Below the pieces are notes generated by a model that was not told where the DNA came from, made no database searches, and was given only the letters and a program-made list of their open reading frames with translations. Positions 54,548 through 62,114 of a stretch of DNA of 64,000 nucleotides are shown here, piece by piece (positions within the stretch are counted from its first letter, which is position 1; the number at the start of each line of letters is the position of its first letter). The stretch spans positions 248,001-312,000 of the forward strand of contig CAJXRQ010000001.1 of NCBI GenBank assembly GCA_913060505.1. The letters are read 5' to 3'. This stretch comes from an uncultured Desulfovibrio sp. Lineage in GTDB: Bacteria; Desulfobacterota; Desulfovibrionia; Desulfovibrionales; Desulfovibrionaceae. The position numbers were made by a program, and so were the translations under genes.

Positions 54548-54577
54548 GTTGTATTCAAGGTGGGTTAGGCGTGTCAA
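54548..54577 (-). promoter_or_regulatory. Promoter of the riboswitch-controlled operon
   Basis: TTGACA and TACAAC are separated by 18 bases, starting inside the cheA stop region and ending just before the riboswitch 5' end. The predicted transcription start is near 54541. Confidence 0.65.
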
Positions 54578-54578
54578 G

Positions 54579-56246
54579 CTAGCCGGCGTGTTTGTCCATC
54601 TTTTGCAGAAGCTCTTCCGTGTCCACGACAAGGGCATCGGATTCACCCATCATGCCGTATCCGAGCAGGGGCAGATCAAACACTTCTTCCACAGGTACGG
54701 TAAAACGGGTAATGACCACCTGTTGCTGGCGGATAACGTCGTCCACCATTATGGCAGCCTTGTAGTCACCGGTCCGGACAACAACGGTCTGGGCTTTTTC
54801 CACTTCCTGAATTTTCGGAACTATGCCGAGGTGGTCACCCAACCTCAGGAGAGAGTGTACTTCGCCTCGCACGTCCACGGTTTCACGGCCATCAGGGAGC
54901 TCTACGACTTCGTTGCTGTTGGGAACGTAAATTTCCACCACGTCGCGGCTCGGGATGATGAAGGTTTCGCCGCCCACCTTGCAGACGAGTGCATCCACAA
55001 TGCCTTCATTGGCGGAACGATCCAGAGGTATGCTGATAATGAACGCCGCACCCTTGCCCAAGGTGCTCTCGATGGTAACGTCGCCATCAAGGGAAACCCG
55101 GATGGCGTTGACCACTGCGTCCATACCGACGCCACGGCCGGATACGTCCGTAATTTTTTCCGCAGTGCTGAATCCTGACATGAGCACGAACTGGAGGATT
55201 TCGGCCTCGGTGTACTCCCTGTCTGGTTCCGCGAGCCCCTTTTCCTGCGCTTTTGCCATGATTTTTTCAGGGTCAAGCCCACGTCCGTCGTCGCGTACTT
55301 CAATATAGGCGAATTCGCCCTTGCGCCATGCGGAAAGTTTTACGCTTCCTGTTTCCGGTTTCCCGGCTTCAACACGGCCCTCCGGCGTTTCCAGACCGTG
55401 GTCAACGGCGTTGCGCAGGAGATGTACGAGCGGTTCGTTCAGGGATTCCACTATGGTCTTGTCCAATGCGAGGCTTTCGCCGGACATCTCGAATGTCAGC
55501 TTCTTGCCGATCTTTTGGCTCAGACTCTTCACCAAACGGTGCATGGGCATGAAAATCTGCTTGAGCGGAACAAGCCGGATGGCATCCACTTCAAACTGAA
55601 GTTTGCTGATGACGTTGTCCAGTTCGCGGAGGCTGGCCATGATTTTGGAGTCCACGCTCATGCCGCCCTGAGCAATGACCGCATAGGTGACCATGAGTTT
55701 GCCTACCAGCTCAATGACGCGATCCAGACGGTCCGTGCTGACGCGGATGGAAGAAATGGCCTGGGCTGCCGGTCCCTTGTCCTGCGCTCCCGTTTTTTCC
55801 GCATCCTTGGGTTTGGCGGACTTGGAGGCTGGAGCGTCTTCTTGTGCTTCCTCGTCTGCCGAGGCTTCGGTTACGGCTTCTCCACTCATTGCCGCGGCAA
55901 TGGCTGCTTCGGATTCTTCCTCGGTCTTTTCCGCTTCCTTGGCTTGGGCCGAGATTTCGTCCGTATCCAGTACGGTCGGCCCCTGATCCAAAATGCCGGC
56001 CAGTGAATACAAAAACTGTTTCTGGGCATCGAGCACGCCCAGCATGGAAGTGACGATTTCCTTGCTGACAGGTGTTATGCCGTCGTTGAGCATGTCCAGT
56101 ATGGCTATTATCTGGGCGGATTGGATTTTCATCCGCGAGAGGCCGAGCGCTGACAGCACCTCGTCAACGTTGCTGCCCCCGGAAGATTCCAGGGTCAGAA
56201 CTTCGTTTTCCAGTGCTTCAATACACTCAAGTATAGTTTCGCGCAT
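54579..56246 (-). CDS. CheA-type histidine kinase lacking its own Hpt domain
   Basis: A 555-residue CheA-like kinase. About residues 1-90 are helical with no histidine at all, so the P1 phosphotransfer domain is absent or degenerate. An acidic Ala/Glu/Lys linker (95-165) follows, then the dimerisation domain (TDRLDRVIELVGKLMV). The ATPase domain has NEPLVHLLRNAVDHGLE, DDGRGLDPEKI and GRGVGMDAV. A CheW-like P5 domain is C-terminal. The gene two bases upstream supplies an Hpt domain. No chemoreceptor, CheW, CheR or CheB is near, so the output is probably not classic chemotaxis. Confidence 0.9.
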   Translation of the reverse strand: MRETILECIEALENEVLTLESSGGSNVDEVLSALGLSRMKIQSAQIIAILDMLNDGITPVSKEIVTSMLGVLDAQKQFLYSLAGILDQGPTVLDTDEISAQAKEAEKTEEESEAAIAAAMSGEAVTEASADEEAQEDAPASKSAKPKDAEKTGAQDKGPAAQAISSIRVSTDRLDRVIELVGKLMVTYAVIAQGGMSVDSKIMASLRELDNVISKLQFEVDAIRLVPLKQIFMPMHRLVKSLSQKIGKKLTFEMSGESLALDKTIVESLNEPLVHLLRNAVDHGLETPEGRVEAGKPETGSVKLSAWRKGEFAYIEVRDDGRGLDPEKIMAKAQEKGLAEPDREYTEAEILQFVLMSGFSTAEKITDVSGRGVGMDAVVNAIRVSLDGDVTIESTLGKGAAFIISIPLDRSANEGIVDALVCKVGGETFIIPSRDVVEIYVPNSNEVVELPDGRETVDVRGEVHSLLRLGDHLGIVPKIQEVEKAQTVVVRTGDYKAAIMVDDVIRQQQVVITRFTVPVEEVFDLPLLGYGMMGESDALVVDTEELLQKMDKHAG

Positions 56247-56248
56247 GG

Positions 56249-57001
56249 TTAATCGTTCTCCGTACCGGATGCCGCATTCTTGAAATAGGAGTCTTCGTCA
56301 GGGTATACGGCGATCTTGTCATCCATTCCCCAGGAGAAGAATGTCGTTTTACAGGCTGGGCACATTCCTGAAACGGCAATCTCGAATGCCTCGGAGTAGG
56401 CGGCTACGGTTTCCCATGCTGCGGAGTTGAAGGTCAGCACGCCGCTCAAATCCAAAAGAATTTTGCTGCCGGGTTCGGCCTTGATGATTGCGGATGTAAG
56501 CAAATCGCGCTGAGGGCCCAGATGCACCCGGGCATCCTTGACCCTCAGTACGAGAACGTCTTCCTTTTCTTCGGTGTCCACGCCGTCGAAGGCCAGAGCT
56601 TCTTCGCCCCCGCCCGTGCCGGACGCCTCGTCAATTTTTTTCAGAACTTCGTCAGGTTCCTGTTCGTCGGGTGCTCCGTCGTCGCGGATTTGCTCCACAA
56701 CCTGGAAAATCATGTTCACGGCCCGGGAGAGCAGGGTGATGTTTTCCGAAGACTGTTCCACGCCCCCGGCTTGAACCTTTTTGAGAAAATCCTCCACCTT
56801 GTGCGTGAAACCAGAGGCGTATTCGAATCCGGCCATGAAGCCGGTGACACCTTTTATGGTGTGCAACGGGCGCGACAGAATTTCGATGCCTTCACCGATG
56901 TCGCCTCCTTCGAGCATGCCGATGCCTTCAAGCACCTGCGGATAGTACTTGTCGTTGACTTCCGAAAAAAATTCGTCGACCAACGCGTCTTCTTCACTCA
57001 T
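56249..57001 (-). CDS. Hpt-STAS fusion, partner of the split CheA
   Basis: A 250-residue two-domain protein. The N-terminal Hpt (about 1-110) has the phospho-His 47 in RPLHTIKGVTGFMAGF, the HxxKGxxGxxG-like pattern of CheA P1. A Glu/Gly-rich linker (about 110-150) leads to a STAS-like domain (about 153-250) with ILLDLSGVLTFNSAAW, as in anti-sigma antagonists, and a CPAC pair. It lies between cheY and cheA and is probably the substrate of that kinase. This is an unusual domain pairing. Confidence 0.87.
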   Translation of the reverse strand: MSEEDALVDEFFSEVNDKYYPQVLEGIGMLEGGDIGEGIEILSRPLHTIKGVTGFMAGFEYASGFTHKVEDFLKKVQAGGVEQSSENITLLSRAVNMIFQVVEQIRDDGAPDEQEPDEVLKKIDEASGTGGGEEALAFDGVDTEEKEDVLVLRVKDARVHLGPQRDLLTSAIIKAEPGSKILLDLSGVLTFNSAAWETVAAYSEAFEIAVSGMCPACKTTFFSWGMDDKIAVYPDEDSYFKNAASGTEND

Positions 57002-57025
57002 GTATCATGATCCCAGGCTTGAGGA

Positions 57026-57421
57026 CTACTCCTTGAGCAGTCCCAGTTTTTCGAGTTCAACGAAAAGTTTGTCTTTATCCACGGGCTTTACGATGTAGCC
57101 GGAGGCTTCACCCTCGTGGAATGATTTTATGACGGTTTTCGGGTCATCCAGAGCCGAAGTCATGATGACTTTTGCTCTCGGACTGAGCTTCTTTTCTCGT
57201 TCAAGTGTTCGAATTTGTTCAAGGGCTTCTATTCCATCCACTTCGGGCATCATGATGTCCATGAGGATGAGCGAATAGGGGTTGCCCTCGCTATGAGCCA
57301 ATTGAAATGCGTCAACAGCTTCCTTGCCGTTGACCACGATATCAATCTCGAAAAGGCTCATGAGGAAGGAACGTAGAACCTTCCTGCTCAGGAATTCGTC
57401 TTCAACTATCAGGGCCCGCAT
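57026..57421 (-). CDS. Single-domain response regulator (CheY-like)
   Basis: A 131-residue receiver with acidic pocket residues in LIVEDEF, the phospho-Asp in LILMDIMMPEVDG, the Thr of VIMTSALDD and the Lys of YIVKPVD. There is no output domain. It is first in the cheY, hpt-STAS, cheA operon and is the likely phosphate acceptor. Confidence 0.93.
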   Translation of the reverse strand: MRALIVEDEFLSRKVLRSFLMSLFEIDIVVNGKEAVDAFQLAHSEGNPYSLILMDIMMPEVDGIEALEQIRTLEREKKLSPRAKVIMTSALDDPKTVIKSFHEGEASGYIVKPVDKDKLFVELEKLGLLKE

Positions 57422-57558
57422 GCCAGCTCCGTATGCCTGTATTGGTTAAATGTCCGTAGAGTCACTTTGTTCTGAATTACGTGAAAAAGTCAACCGGAGG
57501 TCATAAAAAATAATGTTAGTACTTGCGTTTGGAAATTATTGTCGCTACGACCGCGAAC

Positions 57559-58149
57559 ATGAACATACCAGTGACAGATCGGCGCAAGGAGCGCATTGAT
57601 GGAGTTTTGGCGAAACGTCAGCCCGACTTGACTCTTGTCATGGATAATATTTGGGATCCGCACAACGTGTCTGCCGTGCTGCGGAGTTGTGACGCGTTCG
57701 GCGTACACGAAGTACAATTGTATTATACCACATCTCCATGGCCCGATCTCGGCAAGCGGACGTCCGCCTCAGCCAAGAAATGGGTCCGCCGCATACGCCA
57801 TGAGGACGGCCCGGGGATGATCAATACACTTCAGAGCAGGGGATATCAAATCCTGCGTACAGGTTTTTCCGAAACAGCTCGGCCTGTTATGGATTTTGAC
57901 TATACAATCCCCACTGCCATCATTTTGAGCAATGAACATGACGGAACCGCGCCCGAGCTTGCGGAGTTGGTTTCCAATGAAGTATATATCCCCATGCAGG
58001 GCATGGTTCAAAGTTTCAATGTTTCCGTTGCCGCAGCCATAATACTCTATCAGGCTTTTCTGCAGCGTACTGCGGCCGGAATGTATGACGAACCGCGTTT
58101 TGATTCTGAAGAGATGGAAGTGTTGCGCAGGGATTGGTACAGCCGTTAG
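57559..58149 (+). CDS. trmH: TrmH-type tRNA 2'-O-methyltransferase
   Basis: A 196-residue SPOUT methyltransferase close to E. coli TrmH, which methylates G18 of tRNA. Motif 1 is MDNIWDPHNVSAVLRSCDAFG, motif 2 SNEHDGTAPELA and motif 3 IPMQGMVQSFNVSVAAAI. I set the start at ATG 57559 because homology begins there; a TTG at 57523 is an alternative. No clear RBS precedes either. It is divergent from cheY. Confidence 0.9.
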   Translation: MNIPVTDRRKERIDGVLAKRQPDLTLVMDNIWDPHNVSAVLRSCDAFGVHEVQLYYTTSPWPDLGKRTSASAKKWVRRIRHEDGPGMINTLQSRGYQILRTGFSETARPVMDFDYTIPTAIILSNEHDGTAPELAELVSNEVYIPMQGMVQSFNVSVAAAIILYQAFLQRTAAGMYDEPRFDSEEMEVLRRDWYSR

Positions 58150-58181
58150 GCTGGCGGTCGAACAAACGTTTTGGAGAGAAT

Positions 58182-58781
58182 TTGCAAAAGGTGTTAGAAT
58201 CCCTGAGCCGTGGCGGCGTTGCCGTATACCCAACGGAGACGCTCTATGCGTTGGGTTGTGTAGCGACAGACGAAAACGCGTGTGCCCGTGTCGCGGCTAT
58301 CAAGAAGCGTCCGTCCAGCAAGCCGTTGCCGTTGATTGTTGGGTGGCGCGAGGGATTGAAACTGGTGTCCGACGACATCCCGCGCTCGCTGGTCGCCCTT
58401 GTGGAACTTTTTTGGCCCGGTCCCTTGTCCGTATTGGTGCGCGCCAAGGACTCTCTGGCGCCACAGGTGTCCGATGAAAATGGATTTACTTCCGTGCGCC
58501 TGTGCCCTCACCCTGTGGCCGCGGCTCTCAGCCGGGAACTGGCTGCTCCCCTTGTGGCTACCAGCGCCAATATCAGTGGACGTGCTGCCGCAGCCGTCCC
58601 AGATGAACTCGATTCGGAACTGATGGAACAGGCGGACGCGGCGTATCTTGGCAAGCCCTGGCCCATGGGAGGTGTTCCCTCCACCGTGGTTCGCCTCAAA
58701 GGCGGCAATGAGCTTGAGGTAGTGCGCCCAGGAGCGGTGCCTCTGAGCAGACTCGAAGAGCAGGGGTTCGTTATCCGATAA
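58182..58781 (+). CDS. tsaC: Threonylcarbamoyl-AMP synthase (YrdC domain)
   Basis: A 199-residue YrdC-domain protein that makes threonylcarbamoyl-AMP for the t6A37 modification of tRNA. Typical parts are GGVAVYPTETLYALGCVA, SSKPLPLIVG and LVATSANISGRAAA. No ATG fits. I chose the TTG at 58182, with GGAG five bases upstream, rather than the track start inside trmH. It follows trmH closely, and both act on tRNA. Confidence 0.88.
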   Translation: MQKVLESLSRGGVAVYPTETLYALGCVATDENACARVAAIKKRPSSKPLPLIVGWREGLKLVSDDIPRSLVALVELFWPGPLSVLVRAKDSLAPQVSDENGFTSVRLCPHPVAAALSRELAAPLVATSANISGRAAAAVPDELDSELMEQADAAYLGKPWPMGGVPSTVVRLKGGNELEVVRPGAVPLSRLEEQGFVIR

Positions 58782-58804
58782 CGTTGACTTACGGGAGGAA
58801 AGGC

Positions 58805-60298
58805 ATGGCCCACAATCAGACAACGGATCAGCCGTTGGTTCTTGTGGTCGAAGACAGCAGGATGGTCTTGCAGGAGATTTCCCGATGCCTTCTTGATACT
58901 CGTGAGTTTCGTGTCGTTACTGCCACTACCTACGCCGAGGCTGTCGATGTCATCGACGAAATGGCCTCCGAAATCTTTTTTTCAATCCTTGATGTGACAC
59001 TTCCCGACGCACCGGATGGTGAGGTTGTTGACCTTGCCCGGGATCGAGGTATTCCGGCCATCGTCTTTACCGCAAATCTGGATGAGGAGCTGCGTAGCGC
59101 GATTTTATCGAAAGATGTAATCGACTATGTGGTCAAGGATCGGGCGGCCGTGTTGCAGTTGAAGGAGCAAAGCCTTCGGCTCAAGCGCAATCGGGGTGTT
59201 CGCACCATGGTTGTGGACGACTCCTCCTCCTTTCGTGGCTTCATCCGCCAGCTTCTGAAACGGCAGATGTTTGATGTCCTTGAGGCGGCGAATGCCGAGC
59301 AGGCGTTGCAAATGTTCGCGGAGCATGATGACATCCTTCTGGCGATCATTGATTATGAAATGCCGGGGATGAGCGGTATTGATCTGGTTAAGAAGCTGCG
59401 AATGGAACACGGCCGCGACAAACTGACCCTCATCGGGGTTTCCGCCCGTGTGAGCGAACCGCTTTCGGCCTGGTACATCAAAAGCGGTGCCAATGATTTT
59501 CTCCATAAGCCTTTTACTGAAGAAGAATTTAACTGCCGTGTGTTGCAGAATATGGAAATGCTGCATATGGTGCACGCCCTCAAGCGGCATGATGAAGAGA
59601 AAAACCGTTTCCTCGGCATCGTTGCTCATGATTTGCGTACTCCCATCAACGGTATAAGCGGTTTTTTGGAAATGCTGCTTGACGATCTTGCCGGTCCGCT
59701 TTCTGAGGACCAGCGGGAGCTGTTGGAAATCGTGAATACGGCCAACGACAACATGCTCTACATGGTCAATGACCTGCTTGATATTTCCGTCATTCATTCC
59801 GGCAGACTTGATCTGCGTGTTTCAGAGACCGATTTTGGGCAATTGGTACGCGAGCGTGTGCGCATTCATGGATTTGCCGCAGCGCAGAAGGAGATTGTTT
59901 TGGAATTGGACGCTCCCCCAGTTCCTGCACTGAATATTGATGCGCAGCGTATGGCCCAGCTGGTGGATAACCTGCTTTCCAATGCTATCAAGTATTCGCC
60001 TCACGGAAGTGTTACGCAGGTAATTTTGGAGCAGGACGGCGACATGGTGCATTTGATCGTTGAGGACGAAGGGCCCGGAATTTCCGAAGAGGATCAGGCC
60101 CGCCTGTTCCAGAGTTTTGCCCGAACCGGGAATCAGCCGACAGGCGACGAGTTGAGCGTGGGCTTGGGGCTGATGATCGTGCGCAGCATCGCCCTGGCTC
60201 ATGGCGGAAAAGTGTGGGTTGAATCTGAAGTGGGGCATGGAGCACAATTTCACGTAACCTTGCCTTTGGCCTCCGCTGCTCGTAGTGAAAAAAATTGA
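58805..60298 (+). CDS. Two-receiver histidine kinase (REC-REC-HisKA-HATPase)
   Basis: A 497-residue soluble signalling protein. Receiver 1 (about 10-125) has VVEDSR and the Asp of ILDVTLPDAPDG. Receiver 2 (about 130-255) has VVDDSS, IIDYEMPGMSG and FLHKPF. The kinase part has HDLRTPINGISGFLEML, NAIKYSPHG, DEGPGISEED and GLGLMIVRS. Being both receiver and kinase, it can be an intermediate in a relay, perhaps with the CheA-like kinase across the divergent promoter. ATG 58805 follows GGGAGGAAAGGC. Confidence 0.92.
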   Translation: MAHNQTTDQPLVLVVEDSRMVLQEISRCLLDTREFRVVTATTYAEAVDVIDEMASEIFFSILDVTLPDAPDGEVVDLARDRGIPAIVFTANLDEELRSAILSKDVIDYVVKDRAAVLQLKEQSLRLKRNRGVRTMVVDDSSSFRGFIRQLLKRQMFDVLEAANAEQALQMFAEHDDILLAIIDYEMPGMSGIDLVKKLRMEHGRDKLTLIGVSARVSEPLSAWYIKSGANDFLHKPFTEEEFNCRVLQNMEMLHMVHALKRHDEEKNRFLGIVAHDLRTPINGISGFLEMLLDDLAGPLSEDQRELLEIVNTANDNMLYMVNDLLDISVIHSGRLDLRVSETDFGQLVRERVRIHGFAAAQKEIVLELDAPPVPALNIDAQRMAQLVDNLLSNAIKYSPHGSVTQVILEQDGDMVHLIVEDEGPGISEEDQARLFQSFARTGNQPTGDELSVGLGLMIVRSIALAHGGKVWVESEVGHGAQFHVTLPLASAARSEKN

Positions 60299-60451
60299 AC
60301 CACGTCCGGCTGAAAAGTCGCTTTTCTTCGTCGACGGTTCAAAAAATAACACTTTATTTCCCTGTTCCCAAAGATGTCTTTCTGTTCTTTTGTTTTAAGT
60401 AATTCTTTGAAATAAAAGGAATATAAATTTAATTTGCGGCAAGGTGTGCTG

Positions 60452-60467
60452 TGGCACGGGCTTTGCT
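60452..60467 (+). promoter_or_regulatory. Sigma-54 promoter, perfect consensus
   Basis: TGGCACG-GGCT-TTGCT matches the -24/-12 consensus TGGCACG-N4-TTGCW at every defined base with correct spacing (GG at 60453-60454, GC at 60465-60466). The predicted start is near 60478. Transcription would need an enhancer-binding protein, none of which is encoded in this window. Confidence 0.85.
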
Positions 60468-60477
60468 TGTAACAAAG

Positions 60478-60539
60478 CATCCTTCTTCTTGCATAACGAT
60501 TCGAAGAAAGTCCTCTGGCCATTAGTCGGAGGCTTTTTT
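60478..60539 (+). ncRNA. Candidate sigma-54-driven small RNA or attenuated leader
   Basis: From the predicted sigma-54 start to the T-run of the next terminator is about 62 bases. The segment can form a first hairpin from a CCTTCTTCTTG/CGAAGAAAG pairing and then the terminator hairpin. No ORF fits. It could be an independent small RNA, or a leader that limits read-through to the NUDIX gene 90 bases downstream. Confidence 0.5.
60511..60539 (+). terminator. Terminator downstream of the sigma-54 promoter
   Basis: CCTCTGG pairs with GTCGGAGG-type bases (7 bp including G-U pairs) around a 6-base loop, followed by CTTTTTTC. The distance to the upstream promoter makes it the likely end of a short transcript. 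Confidence 0.65.
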
Positions 60540-60629
60540 CGTTTGGTTGATATTTATACCCGGCATTGTCGGTTCCGGTTTGACATGGGGCGATTCTTGG
60601 TCAAGTCTTTGCGCACACAAGGAGATTCC

Positions 60630-61088
60630 ATGCAAAACGAAAAGCAGCCCAGAAATCCTTTCCCAACAGTGGACGGAATAATTTTTGTACCGGGCGCGTC
60701 CGGCAAGACGGACGGTGTGGTGCTGGTAAAAAGGCGTAATCCTCCCCATGGATGGGCTCTCCCCGGAGGTTTTGTGGACTATGGCGAATCCTGCGAAAAC
60801 GCTGTGATGCGCGAGATGAAGGAAGAAACCAACCTCGACATAGTGCTGACAGGGCTGCTGGGGGTTTACTCAGACCCGAAACGCGATCCTCGTTTTCACA
60901 CCATGAGCGTTGTTTACACGGCGATGGCACGTGATATTTCCCGCCTTTCGGCTGGGGATGATGCCGGTGAAGCAAAAGTTTTTTCCTTGGATGAATTGCC
61001 TGAACTGACCTTTGACCATGGGCGGATTCTTTCGGATTTCATTAATGGACCTTATTCGTTGAATCGAACAACGGACATATTAGGATAA
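60630..61088 (+). CDS. NUDIX hydrolase
   Basis: A 152-residue NUDIX protein with a complete box GGFVDYGESCENAVMREMKE followed by ETNLDI. Members hydrolyse nucleoside diphosphate derivatives such as ADP-ribose or oxidised nucleotides; the PPHGWALPGGFVDYGE context resembles the ADP-ribose/nucleotide-sugar types, but the substrate is not fixed. I used ATG 60630 with AAGGAG five bases upstream; the track start would run through the promoter and terminator. It is followed by pdxA nine bases later. Confidence 0.88.
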   Translation: MQNEKQPRNPFPTVDGIIFVPGASGKTDGVVLVKRRNPPHGWALPGGFVDYGESCENAVMREMKEETNLDIVLTGLLGVYSDPKRDPRFHTMSVVYTAMARDISRLSAGDDAGEAKVFSLDELPELTFDHGRILSDFINGPYSLNRTTDILG

Positions 61089-61097
61089 CAATTCAAG

Positions 61098-62114
61098 ATG
61101 ACTGTTAATACCATTTGCGTAACGCTGGGTGATCCCGGCGGATTGGGGCCGGAGCTGGTCCATCGTTGTCTGGCGGGGCGCACGGACGCCCGATATCTTT
61201 TGGTAGGGCCGGAATCCTGCCTGAAGCGGCTGCTTGGTGAGGAAGAAGTGCCCTATTGGACCCGCGTATCGTCGCCGGATGTCTTGCCGGAAGCAGGCGG
61301 TGTGTTTTTATTGGAACCGCCCCAGCTCTCCCGTTTGGGATTCCCGGAAGGAGCCGCTTCCATGGAAGGCGGACTGGCTGCCGGGGTCTCCCTGGAAAAG
61401 GCCATTGAATTGCTTCAGGCCGGAGTGGCGGACGGCTTGTTGACCTGCCCCCTGAACAAGGCCATGCTCCAAAAAGCCGGTTTTGATTTCCCCGGGCATA
61501 CGGAATTCTTGGCGACAAGGCTGGGCGTGGGGCCGGAAGGTGTCTGCATGCACCTTTGCGGTCATGACCCGAACAACGAAGGCCGCCCGCTGCTGCGCGT
61601 GAGTCTGGTAACCACACATCCCCGGCTTGCAGATGTTCCGGCTTTGGTGACCCGGGAGCGGATTTTGCGCTGCCTGCGCCTGACGCGTAATTTCCTGAAG
61701 AATATTTGTCTGGATGGTCCTATTGCCGTGTGCGGACTGAACCCCCATGCGGGAGAGTCCGGACGCATCGGTGACGAAGAAATCAAGACGTTGATCCCGG
61801 CGCTAAAGGCCGCTAACGACGAAGGACTGCTTGCCGAGGGGCCTATCCCCGCAGATACGGTGTTCCACTTTGCCTCGACCGGCAAGTATCCCGCAGTGCT
61901 GGCCATGTATCATGATCAGGGACTTGGGCCTCTCAAATTGTTGCATTTCGGCGAGGCCGTGAACGTGACTTTGGGATTGCCGTATCCTCGCACCTCCCCG
62001 GATCATGGGACAGGGTACGACGTTGTCGGCACCGGTACGGCATCCACCAAGAGCTTTGAAGCCGCGTTGGACATGGTGCTCAAAATGGTTGCTTCCTGCG
62101 GGGAACAAGCATGA
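61098..62114 (+). CDS. pdxA: 4-hydroxythreonine-4-phosphate dehydrogenase
   Basis: A 338-residue enzyme of the DXP-dependent pyridoxal phosphate pathway. It oxidises 4-phosphohydroxy-L-threonine with NAD and then decarboxylates it. Typical parts are VTLGDPGGLGPEL, DGLLTCPLNKAML, GHTEFLATRLG, the metal His region CGLNPHAGESGRIGDEE, AMYHDQGLGPLKLLHF and TSPDHGTGYDVVGTG. It overlaps gmhB by four bases. Confidence 0.95.
   Translation: MTVNTICVTLGDPGGLGPELVHRCLAGRTDARYLLVGPESCLKRLLGEEEVPYWTRVSSPDVLPEAGGVFLLEPPQLSRLGFPEGAASMEGGLAAGVSLEKAIELLQAGVADGLLTCPLNKAMLQKAGFDFPGHTEFLATRLGVGPEGVCMHLCGHDPNNEGRPLLRVSLVTTHPRLADVPALVTRERILRCLRLTRNFLKNICLDGPIAVCGLNPHAGESGRIGDEEIKTLIPALKAANDEGLLAEGPIPADTVFHFASTGKYPAVLAMYHDQGLGPLKLLHFGEAVNVTLGLPYPRTSPDHGTGYDVVGTGTASTKSFEAALDMVLKMVASCGEQA

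Larger units (their letters stand above)
60299..60629 (+). other. Intergenic region before the NUDIX gene
   Basis: These 331 bases hold no protein gene. The first 130 bases are AT-rich. A sigma-54 promoter (60452-60467), a candidate small RNA (about 60478-60539) and a terminator follow, then 90 bases of leader to the NUDIX start with an AAGGAG RBS. Confidence 0.6.

Noticed and set aside
57513-57599. ATG at 57513 with GGAGG 12 bases upstream before trmH
   Set aside because: That frame closes after 28 codons and is not the TrmH frame.
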